A DNA stretch of 60,192 bases from UBA8752 sp049610565 (GCA_049610565.1 JBMYZR010000008.1:1-60192); one strand, 5' to 3'. Positions 35,110 through 44,171 are shown, numbered from the stretch's first letter. Numbers and translations are program-made. Notes: generated from the letters alone by a model not told the origin.

Positions 35110-38100
35110 ATGGCCCGACAACACGAGGAACTCAAGAGCAGATTGGATGCCTTCGTGCGGAAGTACCACCGCAACGAAATGCTGCGCGGTGCCCTCATCC
35201 TCGCCGCCACCCTGCCCGTCTCGTGGCTTGTCGTGATCGGCCTCGAAGCGGTGGGCCGGTTCGGCACCGACGTGCGGACGGGCCTCTTCTACCTCTTCCT
35301 CGCCACGGTGACGACGATTGCCGTTCGGTACCTCCTCCTGCCGGGTCTTCGGTTGCTCCGGTTGCGTTCGGGGTTGGACCACGACACGGCGGCGCGCATC
35401 ATCGGGCGCCATTTCCCGGACATCGAAGACCGGTTGCTCAACACACTGCAGCTCCAATCCCGGGCCGATGAAGCCGACGAAGGAAGCCGGGAGCTCATCC
35501 TCGCGTCCATCCAGCAACGCAGCGACCTCCTCCGCCCCTACCGCTTCACCTCGGCCGTCGATTTCGGCGAAAACCGGCGCTACCTCAAGTACGTCCTGCC
35601 GCCCGTCGCCCTGTTTGCCGGCCTCTACCTCGCCCTGCCCGAGGCCATGGAGGCCCCGACGGATCGCCTCATCCACCACCGCACGGAGGCCCTCGATCTG
35701 CCGGACTTCCGCCTCGTTCACGACGGGGAATTGCGCACCATCGCCCGCACCGACTTCACCCTCACAATCCGCACCGAGGGCGCCGTCGTGCCCGACAGGG
35801 TGGACGTGCAAGCCGGGGAAGGCCGGTTCCGCATGGAACGCAATGGCGACGGCGCGTGGGAGCACACCTTCCGCGCGGTCCGGGAATCCATGGACCTCGT
35901 GGTGTCGGCCCCCGGCACGCCCGCTTTGGACCTCGTCCTGACCGTCCTCCCCCGCCCGGAACTGCAGGACCTCAAGGTCTCGGTGCTGCCCCCGGCCCAC
36001 ACGGGGCTGCCCCCGTTCGACCAGCGCAACGAGGGTGACCTCGATGTCCCCGAAGGCAGCCGGTTGCGCTTCCAGCTCGGCACCCGGCACGCCTCGGAAC
36101 TCGGCCTCCGCTGGGGCGATGATGCCCAGGACCTCCAGCCGGACGTGGACAACCGCTTCAGCTTCTCGCGGGTGGCCACGAAAGACCTGACCTACGCATT
36201 CCACCCCCGGTCGCAGGAGGTGTCCGAAGAGGATTCGGTCCGCTACCGCCTGCGCACCATCGCCGACCGGCGTCCGACCATCCGGGTGCTCGAGGTGCCG
36301 GACAGCCTCACCCTGAACCGCATCGCCTTCAACGGCATCGTTCAGGACGACTACGGCTTCACCTCCCTCCGATTCGTCCACCGCATCAGAGGCGGAGACG
36401 CCGAATCCCTGACGCTCGACCGGCCCTCCGGCCGCGAGGATGGATTCATTCACCTCTGGGACCTGACCGAGGCCGGAATCGGCTTGGGCGACGAGGTCGA
36501 GTACTGGTTCGAGGTGCGGGACAATGACGGCGTCAACGGACCCAAGATGACCCGGTCGCGCACGTTCGTGCACCAGGCGCCCACCGCCGAGGAGCTCGCC
36601 CAGCAACTCGACAGCGCCGACACGGAGCTGACGGCCGCCTTGGAAGCCAACCTCGAGGAAGCCCGCCGGCTCCGGGAGGAGATGCAGGAATTGCGCCGGG
36701 AACTCATGGAGGAGGAAGAGCTCGGTTGGGAGGAAAAGGCCGCGCTCGAGGAGCTGCTGAAGCAACAGGAGGCCCTCAAGGAAGAGGTCAAGCGGATGCA
36801 GGAGGAGAACCGCAAGAAGAACGAGATGCAGTCGGAGTTCCAACAGCCCAACGAGGCCCTGCAGAAGAAGCAGGAGGAACTCCAGAAGCTCATGGACGAG
36901 GTCATGACGGACGAGCTTCAGCAGATGTTTGACGAGCTCCGCGAGATGATGGAGCAACTCGAGGAGGGCGACAAGGAGAAGATCGAGGAGCAGCTCCAGC
37001 AGATGGACCTCGATCAGGAGGCCCTCGAACAGGAGCTGGACCGGGCCCTCGAGCAGTTCAAGCAGCTCCAGTGGGAGCAGAAGATGGAAGAGGCCATCTC
37101 CGACCTCGAGCAACTCGCCGAGGAGCAGGAAAAGCTCGCAGAGGAAACCGAACAGGGCGAAACCCCCGAAGAGGAGCTCAAGGCCAAGCAGGACTCGCTC
37201 GACCAGGCCTTCGACAAGATCCAGGAGGCGCTGGACGACGCAGAGAAGCTCAACGAGGAGCTCGAAAACCCCAACGGCATGCCCAAGATGGAGGAGCTGC
37301 AGGAGGAGATCGAGCAGGACATGCAAGACGCCGGTGAGAAACTGGACAGCGGCAAGGAAAAGAAGGCTTCCGAGAGCCAGAAGAAGGCTGCGGGCAACAT
37401 GCAGCAGATGGCCCAGCAGATGGAGAGCGCCATGAAGCAACAGGAGCAGGAATCCATGGAGGAAGACATGGAAGCCCTCCGCGCCCTATTGGAAAACATC
37501 ATCACGCTCTCCTTCGATGAAGAGGACCTGATGGCGGACGTCGGAGACACGCAGAAGGACGACCCACGCTATGTCTCACACGGCCAGCTGCAGCGGAAGC
37601 TCAAGGACGACGCCGAAATGGTCAAGGACAGCCTGTTCGCCTTGAGCAAGCGCATCACCCAGCTCCAGAGCATCGTCAACCGGGAAATCAGCCTCGTCAA
37701 CCTGCACATGGGCCAGGCCCTGGATGGATTCACGGACAGGGAGACCGCCATCATCACCACGAATCAGCAGTACGTGATGACGTCGTTCAACAACCTCGCC
37801 CTCCTTCTCGACGACGTTCTGCAGCAGATGCAGAACCAATCCAGCTGCAACAAACCCGGCACCGGCAACTGCGAAAAACCGGGCGGGAGCGGGTCCAAAC
37901 CCTCCCCCAGCGCCAAACAGCTCAAGGGCATGCAGCAGTCGCTGTCCAAGCAGCTGGAGCGGATGAAGGAGAAGATGAAAGGCTTCAACAAGGGACAGGG
38001 GAAAGATGGCCAACGGGGCCTCAGCAAGGAACTCGCCAAGATGGCTGCCCAGCAATCCGCCATTCGACAAATGACCCAAGAGCTTGGAAAACAGCTCAAT

Positions 38101-38457
38101 GAAGACGGTTCTGGCCAAGGAAACGGCCTTGAGGAGATCGCCAAACAGATGGAGGAAATCGAAAAGGACATCGTCAATGGCGAGCTCGATCAACTCACCC
38201 TGGAGCGCCAACAGGACATCCTCACCCGGCTCCTCAAAGCGGAGAATGCCGAGCGCGTCCGGGGCGAGAAAGAAGAGCGGGAGTCGCGGACGGCGCGGGA
38301 AACCCCAACCGAGCTCCCCCCCAGCCTCGAGGAATACGAGCGGAGAAAGGCACAGGAAATTGAGCTGTTGCGAACCGTTCCGGCGGACCTCACCCCCTAC
38401 TACAAGGTCCGCGTCAACGATTATTTCAATACTTTGGAACTCCCCAACAGGGAGTGA
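35110..38457 (+). CDS. DUF4175-family membrane protein with long Glu/Gln-rich coiled coil
   Basis: The 1115-residue protein has three hydrophobic segments at its N-terminus (about 25-45, 57-78 and 155-178), as in DUF4175 proteins. A beta-rich region follows (about 200-490). A very long, highly charged coiled coil covers about 500-800, with dense Glu, Gln, Lys and Met. A helical C-terminal portion contains Gly/Ser/Lys linkers (about 915-945) and a distal coiled coil. The beta region is probably periplasmic. DUF4175 is a Bacteroidota/Proteobacteria family of unknown function. The gene is followed 9 bp later by an ATPase-like gene, then ybeY and mnmG, a neighbourhood I recall as recurrent in Bacteroidota. 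The start was set at the ATG preceding the first hydrophobic segment; the frame is open much further upstream only as a mirror of the neighbour. Confidence 0.8.
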   Translation: MARQHEELKSRLDAFVRKYHRNEMLRGALILAATLPVSWLVVIGLEAVGRFGTDVRTGLFYLFLATVTTIAVRYLLLPGLRLLRLRSGLDHDTAARIIGRHFPDIEDRLLNTLQLQSRADEADEGSRELILASIQQRSDLLRPYRFTSAVDFGENRRYLKYVLPPVALFAGLYLALPEAMEAPTDRLIHHRTEALDLPDFRLVHDGELRTIARTDFTLTIRTEGAVVPDRVDVQAGEGRFRMERNGDGAWEHTFRAVRESMDLVVSAPGTPALDLVLTVLPRPELQDLKVSVLPPAHTGLPPFDQRNEGDLDVPEGSRLRFQLGTRHASELGLRWGDDAQDLQPDVDNRFSFSRVATKDLTYAFHPRSQEVSEEDSVRYRLRTIADRRPTIRVLEVPDSLTLNRIAFNGIVQDDYGFTSLRFVHRIRGGDAESLTLDRPSGREDGFIHLWDLTEAGIGLGDEVEYWFEVRDNDGVNGPKMTRSRTFVHQAPTAEELAQQLDSADTELTAALEANLEEARRLREEMQELRRELMEEEELGWEEKAALEELLKQQEALKEEVKRMQEENRKKNEMQSEFQQPNEALQKKQEELQKLMDEVMTDELQQMFDELREMMEQLEEGDKEKIEEQLQQMDLDQEALEQELDRALEQFKQLQWEQKMEEAISDLEQLAEEQEKLAEETEQGETPEEELKAKQDSLDQAFDKIQEALDDAEKLNEELENPNGMPKMEELQEEIEQDMQDAGEKLDSGKEKKASESQKKAAGNMQQMAQQMESAMKQQEQESMEEDMEALRALLENIITLSFDEEDLMADVGDTQKDDPRYVSHGQLQRKLKDDAEMVKDSLFALSKRITQLQSIVNREISLVNLHMGQALDGFTDRETAIITTNQQYVMTSFNNLALLLDDVLQQMQNQSSCNKPGTGNCEKPGGSGSKPSPSAKQLKGMQQSLSKQLERMKEKMKGFNKGQGKDGQRGLSKELAKMAAQQSAIRQMTQELGKQLNEDGSGQGNGLEEIAKQMEEIEKDIVNGELDQLTLERQQDILTRLLKAENAERVRGEKEERESRTARETPTELPPSLEEYERRKAQEIELLRTVPADLTPYYKVRVNDYFNTLELPNRE

Positions 38458-38466
38458 ATTCACACC

Positions 38467-38895
38467 ATGTCCGAAGTGAGACAAATGCAGATCGCCTCCC
38501 GCATGGAAGGCATCACCGAAGTGGAGGGCCTGATCAATGCGCTCTGCGAAGAATTCGGCGTCGAGGAGACCCACTACGGGGAGATTCTCATCGCCATGAC
38601 CGAGGCGGTGAACAACGCGGTGGTCCACGGCAACAAACTGGACATCAACAAGATGGTGGACATTCAAGTCCGCACCGAAGGGCCCGTTCTGGAGTTCCGC
38701 ATCGCCGACCAGGGCGCAGGCTTCGACTTCGACAACATTCCCGATCCCACCGCTCCTGAAAACCTCGAGAAGCCCAATGGCCGGGGTGTTTTCCTCATGC
38801 GCCAGCTCGCAGACTCCTGCGAATTCGAGGAGCTCGGGCGCATCGCCATCCTGCGTTTCGAGAACGCCATCCCCCAGCCAGAGGCAGCCCAGTGA
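38467..38895 (+). CDS. Anti-sigma-factor-like ATPase (RsbW/SpoIIAB-type HATPase)
   Basis: The 142-residue protein is a single GHKL ATPase domain without a histidine kinase dimerisation domain. The N-box is AMTEAVNNAVVHGNK (about 41-55), the G1 box ADQGAGFDFDNIPDP, and the G2-like NGRGVFLMRQL. This matches the HATPase_c_2 class of serine kinases that phosphorylate anti-anti-sigma factors (RsbW, SpoIIAB). No STAS-domain partner or sigma factor is encoded in the window, so the target is unknown. The GTG start of ybeY overlaps its stop by four bases (GTGA), so the two are coupled. Confidence 0.85.
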   Translation: MSEVRQMQIASRMEGITEVEGLINALCEEFGVEETHYGEILIAMTEAVNNAVVHGNKLDINKMVDIQVRTEGPVLEFRIADQGAGFDFDNIPDPTAPENLEKPNGRGVFLMRQLADSCEFEELGRIAILRFENAIPQPEAAQ

Positions 38896-39329
38896 GCGCT
38901 TCGGGCGACATCACGTTCCAATTCCAGCACACCCCGTTTCGGCTCCGGCAGCGTCATGCAGTGAGGGCTTGGCTGAACCATTGCATCCATCACGCGGGTC
39001 ACAATGCGGGCGAACTGAATTTCCTGTTCACCACAGACGAGGCCATGCTCGCCATGAACCAGCTCCACCTGGATCATGACTATTACACCGACATTCTCAC
39101 CTTCCCCATGCCCTCTGCACAGGGCCTGTCGGCCGACATCGTCATCTCCGTGGACCGCACACGCGACAATGCCAAAACACTGGAGATCAAACCCTTGGAC
39201 GAGCTTCACCGCGTGATGGCCCACGGGGTGCTTCATCTCACCGGACTCCGTGATGACACCGATGATGCCAAGCACACCATGCGCAAAGCCGAGTCCCAAT
39301 GGCTCTTGATGCGTGAACCCTTTTTCTGA
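38892..39329 (+). CDS. ybeY: Endoribonuclease YbeY (rRNA maturation factor)
   Basis: The 145-residue protein matches UPF0054/YbeY: ELNFLFTTDEAMLAMNQLHL, DYYTDILTFPMP and the metal-binding block MAHGVLHLTGLRDDTDDAKHTM. The first two His of H-x3-H-x5-H are present; the usual third His of the GxDH motif is replaced by an Asp-rich stretch (LRDDTDDAKH), as I recall for Bacteroidota homologues. YbeY is a single-strand-specific metalloRNase for 16S rRNA 3'-end maturation and ribosome quality control. Its start is GTG at 38892. A parS-type palindrome and mnmG follow. Confidence 0.9.
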   Translation: MSASGDITFQFQHTPFRLRQRHAVRAWLNHCIHHAGHNAGELNFLFTTDEAMLAMNQLHLDHDYYTDILTFPMPSAQGLSADIVISVDRTRDNAKTLEIKPLDELHRVMAHGVLHLTGLRDDTDDAKHTMRKAESQWLLMREPFF

Positions 39330-39337
39330 CCAACAGT

Positions 39338-39353
39338 TGTTCCACGTGGAACG
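39338..39353 (+). other. parS: parS-like palindrome 1 (upstream of mnmG)
   Basis: TGTTCCACGTGGAACG contains the perfect 14-bp inverted repeat GTTCCACGTGGAAC at 39339-39352. It differs from the general ParB-binding consensus TGTTTCACGTGAAACA only at the symmetric positions commonly found as C/G. It sits 7 bp before the mnmG ATG, so it could also affect mnmG expression. Confidence 0.75.
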
Positions 39354-39359
39354 TATACC

Positions 39360-41201
39360 ATGCTAGAATCTTACGACGTGCTCGTCGTTGGCGGCGGTCA
39401 TGCCGGCAATGAGGCAGCCCATGCCGCCGCACAGATGGGCAGCAAAGTCCTGCTCATCACCATGAACCTCACCACCATTGGGGCAATGAGCTGCAACCCC
39501 GCCATGGGCGGAGTTGCCAAAGGCCAAATCCTGCGGGAAATCGATGCCCTCGGCGGCATGAGTGGACGCATTTCCGACCGCAGCGCCATCCAATTTCGGA
39601 TGCTGAACCGGTCAAAAGGCCCGGCCATGTGGTCGCCACGCACACAGAACGATCGCCACCAATTCGCCAACGAATGGCGCATGACCCTGGAATCTCACCC
39701 CAACATCCACCTCTGGCAGGACATGGTGACCTCCCTCCTGATCCAGAACCACAAGGTGACCGGAGTACGCACTCAATTGGGTGTGGACATTCATGCCTCC
39801 ACCACCATCCTGACATCAGGCACATTCCTCCAAGGACGGATACACCTCGGTCATCAACAGTTTCAAGGCGGCCGCTCTGGCGAACGGGCTGCAGAAGGCA
39901 TCACAGGCCAACTCGCGGAACACGGGTTCACCACAGGCCGCATGAAAACGGGAACCCCGCCCCGAATTGATGGGAGAAGCATTGATTTCAGCAAGACCGA
40001 AATTCAACACGGCGATCCCTCGACCGAGGCATTCAGCTACTATGAACCGCTGAATCTGTCGGACCAACACCCATGTCACATCACGTACACCAACCCTGCT
40101 GTCCATGAAATCCTGAATGACAGCCTGAAGGACAGCCCGCTGTTTTCAGGGGCCATCACAGGCAAAGGGCCGCGCTACTGCCCCAGCATTGAAGACAAGA
40201 TCCACCGGTTTGCAGACAAAGACAGACACCAAATCTTCATCGAACCGGAAGGACGCCACACTGTCGAAACCTACCTCAACGGATTCTCCACATCCTTGCC
40301 CAAAGAGGCACAACTCAAGGCCATGCGTCAAATCCCTGGACTCGAACATGCCCGAATGTTCCGACCAGGCTATGCCGTCGAATATGACTTCTTTCCGCCT
40401 ACTCAACTGCATCACACCCTCGAGACCAAACATTTGGGCAACCTCTATTTCGCAGGCCAGATCAATGGCACCACAGGCTACGAGGAAGCAGCCTGCCAAG
40501 GGCTCATTGCCGGAATCAACGCCCACCTCAATCTCAGGAGAGAACCCCCATTCACACTGGGCCGTGACGAAGCCTACATCGGCGTACTCATTGACGACCT
40601 CGTGACCAAGGGCACGGACGAACCTTACCGGATGTTCACCAGCCGCGCTGAGTACAGAATCCTGCTTCGCCAGGACAACGCCGACGTTCGACTGACACCA
40701 AAGGGCCGTGAGCTCGGTCTCATTCACGATGACACCTGGGACATGTTCCACGTGAAACATAATGCCATTGGCCAACTCGAGAAACTTCTCTCAACCACAT
40801 CTGCAGTGCCTGACGAAGTCAATCCAGCACTGATTGCCGTCGGCAGCCAGCCCATCGACCAAAAGACACGGTGGGCCAAGATCCTCAGCCGACCTCATGT
40901 GCACATACACGACCTCCCCGTTCCAGGAGACAGCCTGCCTGAATCCTGGAGCACGTATGTGGAAACCAGCATCAAGTACAAAGGCTACATCGAAAAGGAG
41001 CAGGCTCAGGCAGACCGCATGCGCAGCCTTCAAGACCTGACCATCCCAGATGACCTAGAATACCACCGCATGACCTCCCTCAGCATGGAGGCCCGACAAA
41101 AGCTCACGCATGCACGCCCCAAGACACTGGGCGAAGCCAGCCGGATCAGCGGCGTTTCCGCTTCGGACACCTCCGTGCTCATGCTGTACCTCGGACGCTG
41201 A
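39360..41201 (+). CDS. mnmG: tRNA uridine-5-carboxymethylaminomethyl(34) synthesis enzyme MnmG
   Basis: The 613-residue FAD protein forms, with MnmE, the 5-carboxymethylaminomethyl modification of the tRNA wobble uridine. It shows the FAD-binding VGGGHAGNEAAHAA (from residue 10), the MnmG signature GPRYCPSIEDKIHRFADK, TGYEEAACQGL, and the C-terminal helical domain ending in SRISGVSASDTSVLM. In many bacteria mnmG (gidA) lies beside the replication origin with parAB. Here three parS-like sites mark its boundaries and its interior, and a candidate oriC lies 5 kb downstream. The gene is visibly richer in A and T than its neighbours, though it is an ordinary, intact housekeeping gene. Confidence 0.96.
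   Translation: MLESYDVLVVGGGHAGNEAAHAAAQMGSKVLLITMNLTTIGAMSCNPAMGGVAKGQILREIDALGGMSGRISDRSAIQFRMLNRSKGPAMWSPRTQNDRHQFANEWRMTLESHPNIHLWQDMVTSLLIQNHKVTGVRTQLGVDIHASTTILTSGTFLQGRIHLGHQQFQGGRSGERAAEGITGQLAEHGFTTGRMKTGTPPRIDGRSIDFSKTEIQHGDPSTEAFSYYEPLNLSDQHPCHITYTNPAVHEILNDSLKDSPLFSGAITGKGPRYCPSIEDKIHRFADKDRHQIFIEPEGRHTVETYLNGFSTSLPKEAQLKAMRQIPGLEHARMFRPGYAVEYDFFPPTQLHHTLETKHLGNLYFAGQINGTTGYEEAACQGLIAGINAHLNLRREPPFTLGRDEAYIGVLIDDLVTKGTDEPYRMFTSRAEYRILLRQDNADVRLTPKGRELGLIHDDTWDMFHVKHNAIGQLEKLLSTTSAVPDEVNPALIAVGSQPIDQKTRWAKILSRPHVHIHDLPVPGDSLPESWSTYVETSIKYKGYIEKEQAQADRMRSLQDLTIPDDLEYHRMTSLSMEARQKLTHARPKTLGEASRISGVSASDTSVLMLYLGR
40744..40759 (+). other. parS: parS-like palindrome 2 (inside mnmG)
   Basis: TGTTCCACGTGAAACA at 40744-40759 differs from TGTTTCACGTGAAACA at a single base. 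It lies within the mnmG coding sequence. Intragenic parS sites near the origin are common in other bacteria. Confidence 0.75.
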
Positions 41202-41217
41202 CGTTCCACGTGGAACA
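41202..41217 (+). other. parS: parS-like palindrome 3 (immediately downstream of mnmG)
   Basis: CGTTCCACGTGGAACA contains the perfect 14-bp inverted repeat GTTCCACGTGGAAC (41203-41216), identical to the core of the site upstream of mnmG. It directly follows the mnmG stop codon. Confidence 0.75.
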
Positions 41218-41358
41218 TGAGGCGCGGCTTTAGGAGGCCCATTTTCGACACATGAGACCAAAGGCTGTGTGCGACATGGAATTTCTGCGTTCGTTGAAAA
41301 ACACAAGCGCCTGATTTTCAACACACTAAGAGAATCACAGGGGGAGGGAACTGCCCCG

Positions 41359-41366
41359 TACCTTCG
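41359..41366 (+). promoter_or_regulatory. -7 box upstream of the ALDH7 gene
   Basis: TACCTTCG ends 19 nt before the ATG at 41386. The surrounding 10-mer GTACCTTCGC is identical to that before rlmN. No matching TTTG -33 box is clear. The remainder of the 184 bp gap after mnmG (41218-41358) shows nothing else I can identify. Confidence 0.45.
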
Positions 41367-41385
41367 CGGAGCAATTTTCGCCACC

Positions 41386-42918
41386 ATGAACATGAAACCG
41401 CATCTCGACCAACTTGGTCTCTCCGCAGACAACGCCGGAGTCCAAATCGGTCAAACCAATTCCAGCATCGGAAACCAGATCGTCAGCACCAGCCCTGTGG
41501 ACGGTGCCACCATCGGCGCCACCGGTGTGTGCTCTGCCGACGACTACGAAACGGTCATTGCAGCAGCCACGGAAGCGGGACGCCAATGGCGCAACGTTCC
41601 CGCCCCCCAACGCGGAGAGGTCGTGCGGTTGTACGGTGAGGCCCTGCGCCGTCACAAGGACGCCCTCGGTGCCCTCGTCTCCTACGAGATGGGCAAAAGC
41701 CTGCAGGAGGGCCTCGGCGAGGTCCAGGAAATGATCGACATCTGCGACTTCGCCGTCGGCCTGTCCCGCCAACTCTACGGACTCACCATGCATTCGGAGC
41801 GCCCCGGGCACCGCATGTACGAGCAGTGGCATCCCCTGGGCGTCGTGGGCATCATCAGCGCCTTCAACTTCCCGGTGGCCGTGTGGAACTGGAACACCGC
41901 CATCGCTTGGGTGTGTGGAAACGCTTGCATTTGGAAGCCTTCCGAGAAGACGCCGTTGACCGCAGTGGCGTGCCAGAACATCTGGAATGAGGTCACCCAA
42001 GACATGGACCACGTTCCCCAAGGCCTCTCCTGCATCATCCAGGGTGATTACACCGTGGGTGAAATGATGACCCACGACAAGCGGGTTGCCCTCATTTCCG
42101 CCACCGGATCCATCCGGATGGGCAAGATTGTCGCCCAAGCTGTAGCCGCCCGACTGGGCAAGAGCCTGCTCGAATTGGGCGGCAACAACGCCATCATCGT
42201 CGAACCCGACGCCGACCTCAAAATGGTCGTTCCCGGCACCGTTTTCGGCGCTGTTGGCACCTGTGGCCAGCGTTGCACCTCCACCCGCCGCCTCATCATC
42301 CACAGCAGCATTTACGACAAGGTGGTCGACGCCATCACCAAGGCCTACGGACAACTGCGCATCGGATCTCCGCTCGATGAAAACAACCACGTCGGGCCGC
42401 TCATTGACCACGACGCCGTGGCGATGTACAACAAGGCTCTCGAAGACGTTGTGGCGCAAGGCGGACGCATCCTCGTGGAAGGCGGTGTTCTCGAAGGTGC
42501 TGAATACGCTTCCGGATGCTACGTGAAGCCCGCCATTGCGGAGGCCACGAACGACATGGCCATCGTTCAGCACGAGACGTTTGCTCCGATCCTCTACGTC
42601 ATGAAATACGACACCTTGGATGAGGCCATCGCCATGCAGAACGGCGTGGTCCAAGGCCTGTCCTCCGCCATCATGACCTCCAACCTTCGCGCAGCGGAGC
42701 GCTTCCTGTCCGCCGCCGGCAGTGACTGTGGCATTGCCAACGTCAACATCGGCACCAGCGGTGCGGAAATCGGCGGTGCGTTCGGAGGGGAGAAGGAAAC
42801 CGGTGGTGGCCGCGAATCGGGCAGCGATTCCTGGAAGGCCTACATGCGTCGCCAGACCAACACCATCAACTACAGCACCGAGCTTCCGCTCGCCCAAGGC
42901 ATCAAGTTCGACCTCTGA
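41386..42918 (+). CDS. ALDH7-family aldehyde dehydrogenase (alpha-aminoadipic / piperideine-6-carboxylate dehydrogenase type)
   Basis: The 510-residue protein has the ALDH7 (antiquitin) signature end, with GTSGAEIGGAFGGEKETGGG, RESGSDSWKAYMRRQTNTIN and a C-terminal LPLAQGIKFDL. General ALDH features are the LLELGGNN glutamate motif and the nucleophile C297 (GQRCTSTRR). Family members oxidise alpha-aminoadipic semialdehyde, in equilibrium with piperideine-6-carboxylate, in lysine catabolism, using NAD. The precise substrate is inferred from the subfamily signature. An upstream open frame (from 41269) lacks homology and the ATG at 41386 begins the conserved region. The stop shares its last base with the ATG of the TlpA-like gene (TGATG). 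Confidence 0.9.
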   Translation: MNMKPHLDQLGLSADNAGVQIGQTNSSIGNQIVSTSPVDGATIGATGVCSADDYETVIAAATEAGRQWRNVPAPQRGEVVRLYGEALRRHKDALGALVSYEMGKSLQEGLGEVQEMIDICDFAVGLSRQLYGLTMHSERPGHRMYEQWHPLGVVGIISAFNFPVAVWNWNTAIAWVCGNACIWKPSEKTPLTAVACQNIWNEVTQDMDHVPQGLSCIIQGDYTVGEMMTHDKRVALISATGSIRMGKIVAQAVAARLGKSLLELGGNNAIIVEPDADLKMVVPGTVFGAVGTCGQRCTSTRRLIIHSSIYDKVVDAITKAYGQLRIGSPLDENNHVGPLIDHDAVAMYNKALEDVVAQGGRILVEGGVLEGAEYASGCYVKPAIAEATNDMAIVQHETFAPILYVMKYDTLDEAIAMQNGVVQGLSSAIMTSNLRAAERFLSAAGSDCGIANVNIGTSGAEIGGAFGGEKETGGGRESGSDSWKAYMRRQTNTINYSTELPLAQGIKFDL

Positions 42919-44171
42919 TGCTCACGCTGACCCGCTTCGGAATGACCATGGTGGCCACGGCTGCCATGGTCATTCTGCTTTTTCGATGCAACATTCCGCC
43001 GGCCGCGGACTCCGCTCACGAAGACGCGCGTCCTGCTGGACGACATGGGGAGCTCCTGTTCCTCCTCAATGATTCTGATCAAGTCCGCATCCCCGGACAT
43101 TGGAATGAAGACACCCTGACCTTGCACAACGCGCAGGAATCCCTCGTTCTACTGCCCCTGGGGCCCGATACCTGGTCCATTCCCGTCTTCGACGGAACCC
43201 TGTCCCTCGCTGGAGACACGGGCTCGTGGAAAGACGTCCTGCGACCAGGCGACTATCACGTCCCCGTGCGCTGGGAAGAGGGGGATGACCCCCACCAAGA
43301 GGCCACCTGGTCCACGGACACCCTGTCCTGGCTGCTCGCTTTCGGGCAGGACGACCCTTGGTTCGGACAGCTGTTCATTCAACGAGACGGAGAAGCCTGT
43401 CGAGGCAGCATCTCCACTTCGACCGGTGATTTCCGGTTCCTTCACGGCCATTTGCGCGAAAACGGGACATTCGTTCTGCAAACGTTTGATGGCGCGCACC
43501 TGTTCCGGTTCAGCGGCTCCGTGAATGCCGAAGGCGACATCGAAGAGGGCCTGTTCCTCAGCGGAAACCACTATTCCTCGCCGTTCACCGGACAGTCCAT
43601 TGCAGCGTCAGAATCCGGACTCACCGATGCCCCCATTGCCCGATGGACCGGCCAGCCCGTCGCTTACACGGCATTGGATTTGTCCGGCGATACAGTGACC
43701 TGGAAAGCCTCCGATGCCTCCAACGTTCACATTCTCAGTGTCATGGGGTCATGGTGTCCAAATTGCATGGACGAGCACAGACTGCTGCTCGACCTCATTG
43801 AACGCCATCCCGAGGTTCACGTCCACACCCTTGCATTCGAGCGCGGTGTGGGTCTGGACCGCCCCGATTCCGAGGCCAACAGCGCGGCCATCGAGCGCAT
43901 GAAACGGTATGCTGTGCACATGGGCATGGACCATCATGCCGACCGCTGGCACATCCGCGTCGCCGGACCGGCTTCCAAGTCGAAAGCCCAGCAGGTGTTG
44001 CCTTTCCTCGACAAAGTGGTCAGCTTTCCCACCACGGTCATCGTGGGCGTCGACGGGGAATCCACCCCTTGGATTCACAGCGGCTTCAACGGGCCCGCCA
44101 CAGGGCCCGCGCACGATCTGGAATTGGCCCGGTTCGAAGCCGCCCTCAGCGGTTCGATGGGAAGTCGTTGA
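42918..44171 (+). CDS. TlpA-like thioredoxin-fold lipoprotein
   Basis: The 417-residue protein has a lipoprotein-like signal (AMVILLFRC near residue 24). An N-terminal domain of about 230 residues follows, resembling the DUF4369-type region found in front of Bacteroidota TlpA proteins. A C-terminal thioredoxin-like domain (about 255-400) carries the active-site W279-C-P-N-C283. FPTTVIVG has the cis-Pro typical of the fold. Such proteins reduce or isomerise disulfides in the periplasm. The gene begins at the last base of the ALDH stop codon and is thus likely translated from the same message. It overlaps the convergent M28 peptidase gene by 26 bp. Confidence 0.82.
   Translation: MLTLTRFGMTMVATAAMVILLFRCNIPPAADSAHEDARPAGRHGELLFLLNDSDQVRIPGHWNEDTLTLHNAQESLVLLPLGPDTWSIPVFDGTLSLAGDTGSWKDVLRPGDYHVPVRWEEGDDPHQEATWSTDTLSWLLAFGQDDPWFGQLFIQRDGEACRGSISTSTGDFRFLHGHLRENGTFVLQTFDGAHLFRFSGSVNAEGDIEEGLFLSGNHYSSPFTGQSIAASESGLTDAPIARWTGQPVAYTALDLSGDTVTWKASDASNVHILSVMGSWCPNCMDEHRLLLDLIERHPEVHVHTLAFERGVGLDRPDSEANSAAIERMKRYAVHMGMDHHADRWHIRVAGPASKSKAQQVLPFLDKVVSFPTTVIVGVDGESTPWIHSGFNGPATGPAHDLELARFEAALSGSMGSR

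Noticed and set aside
35020..37440. 806-codon minus-strand open frame opposite the DUF4175 gene
   Set aside because: It reflects the Glu/Gln/Leu codon bias of the coiled coil read backwards, giving a Leu/His-rich sequence without a fold or start context.
39360..41201. mnmG as horizontally acquired because it is richer in A/T than its neighbours
   Set aside because: It is a universal housekeeping gene of full length in its expected context; position near the candidate origin or codon preference is a simpler explanation.
41269..41385. N-terminal extension of the ALDH7 gene from 41269
   Set aside because: The extra 39 codons have no family resemblance, and the TACCTTCG promoter box lies within them.
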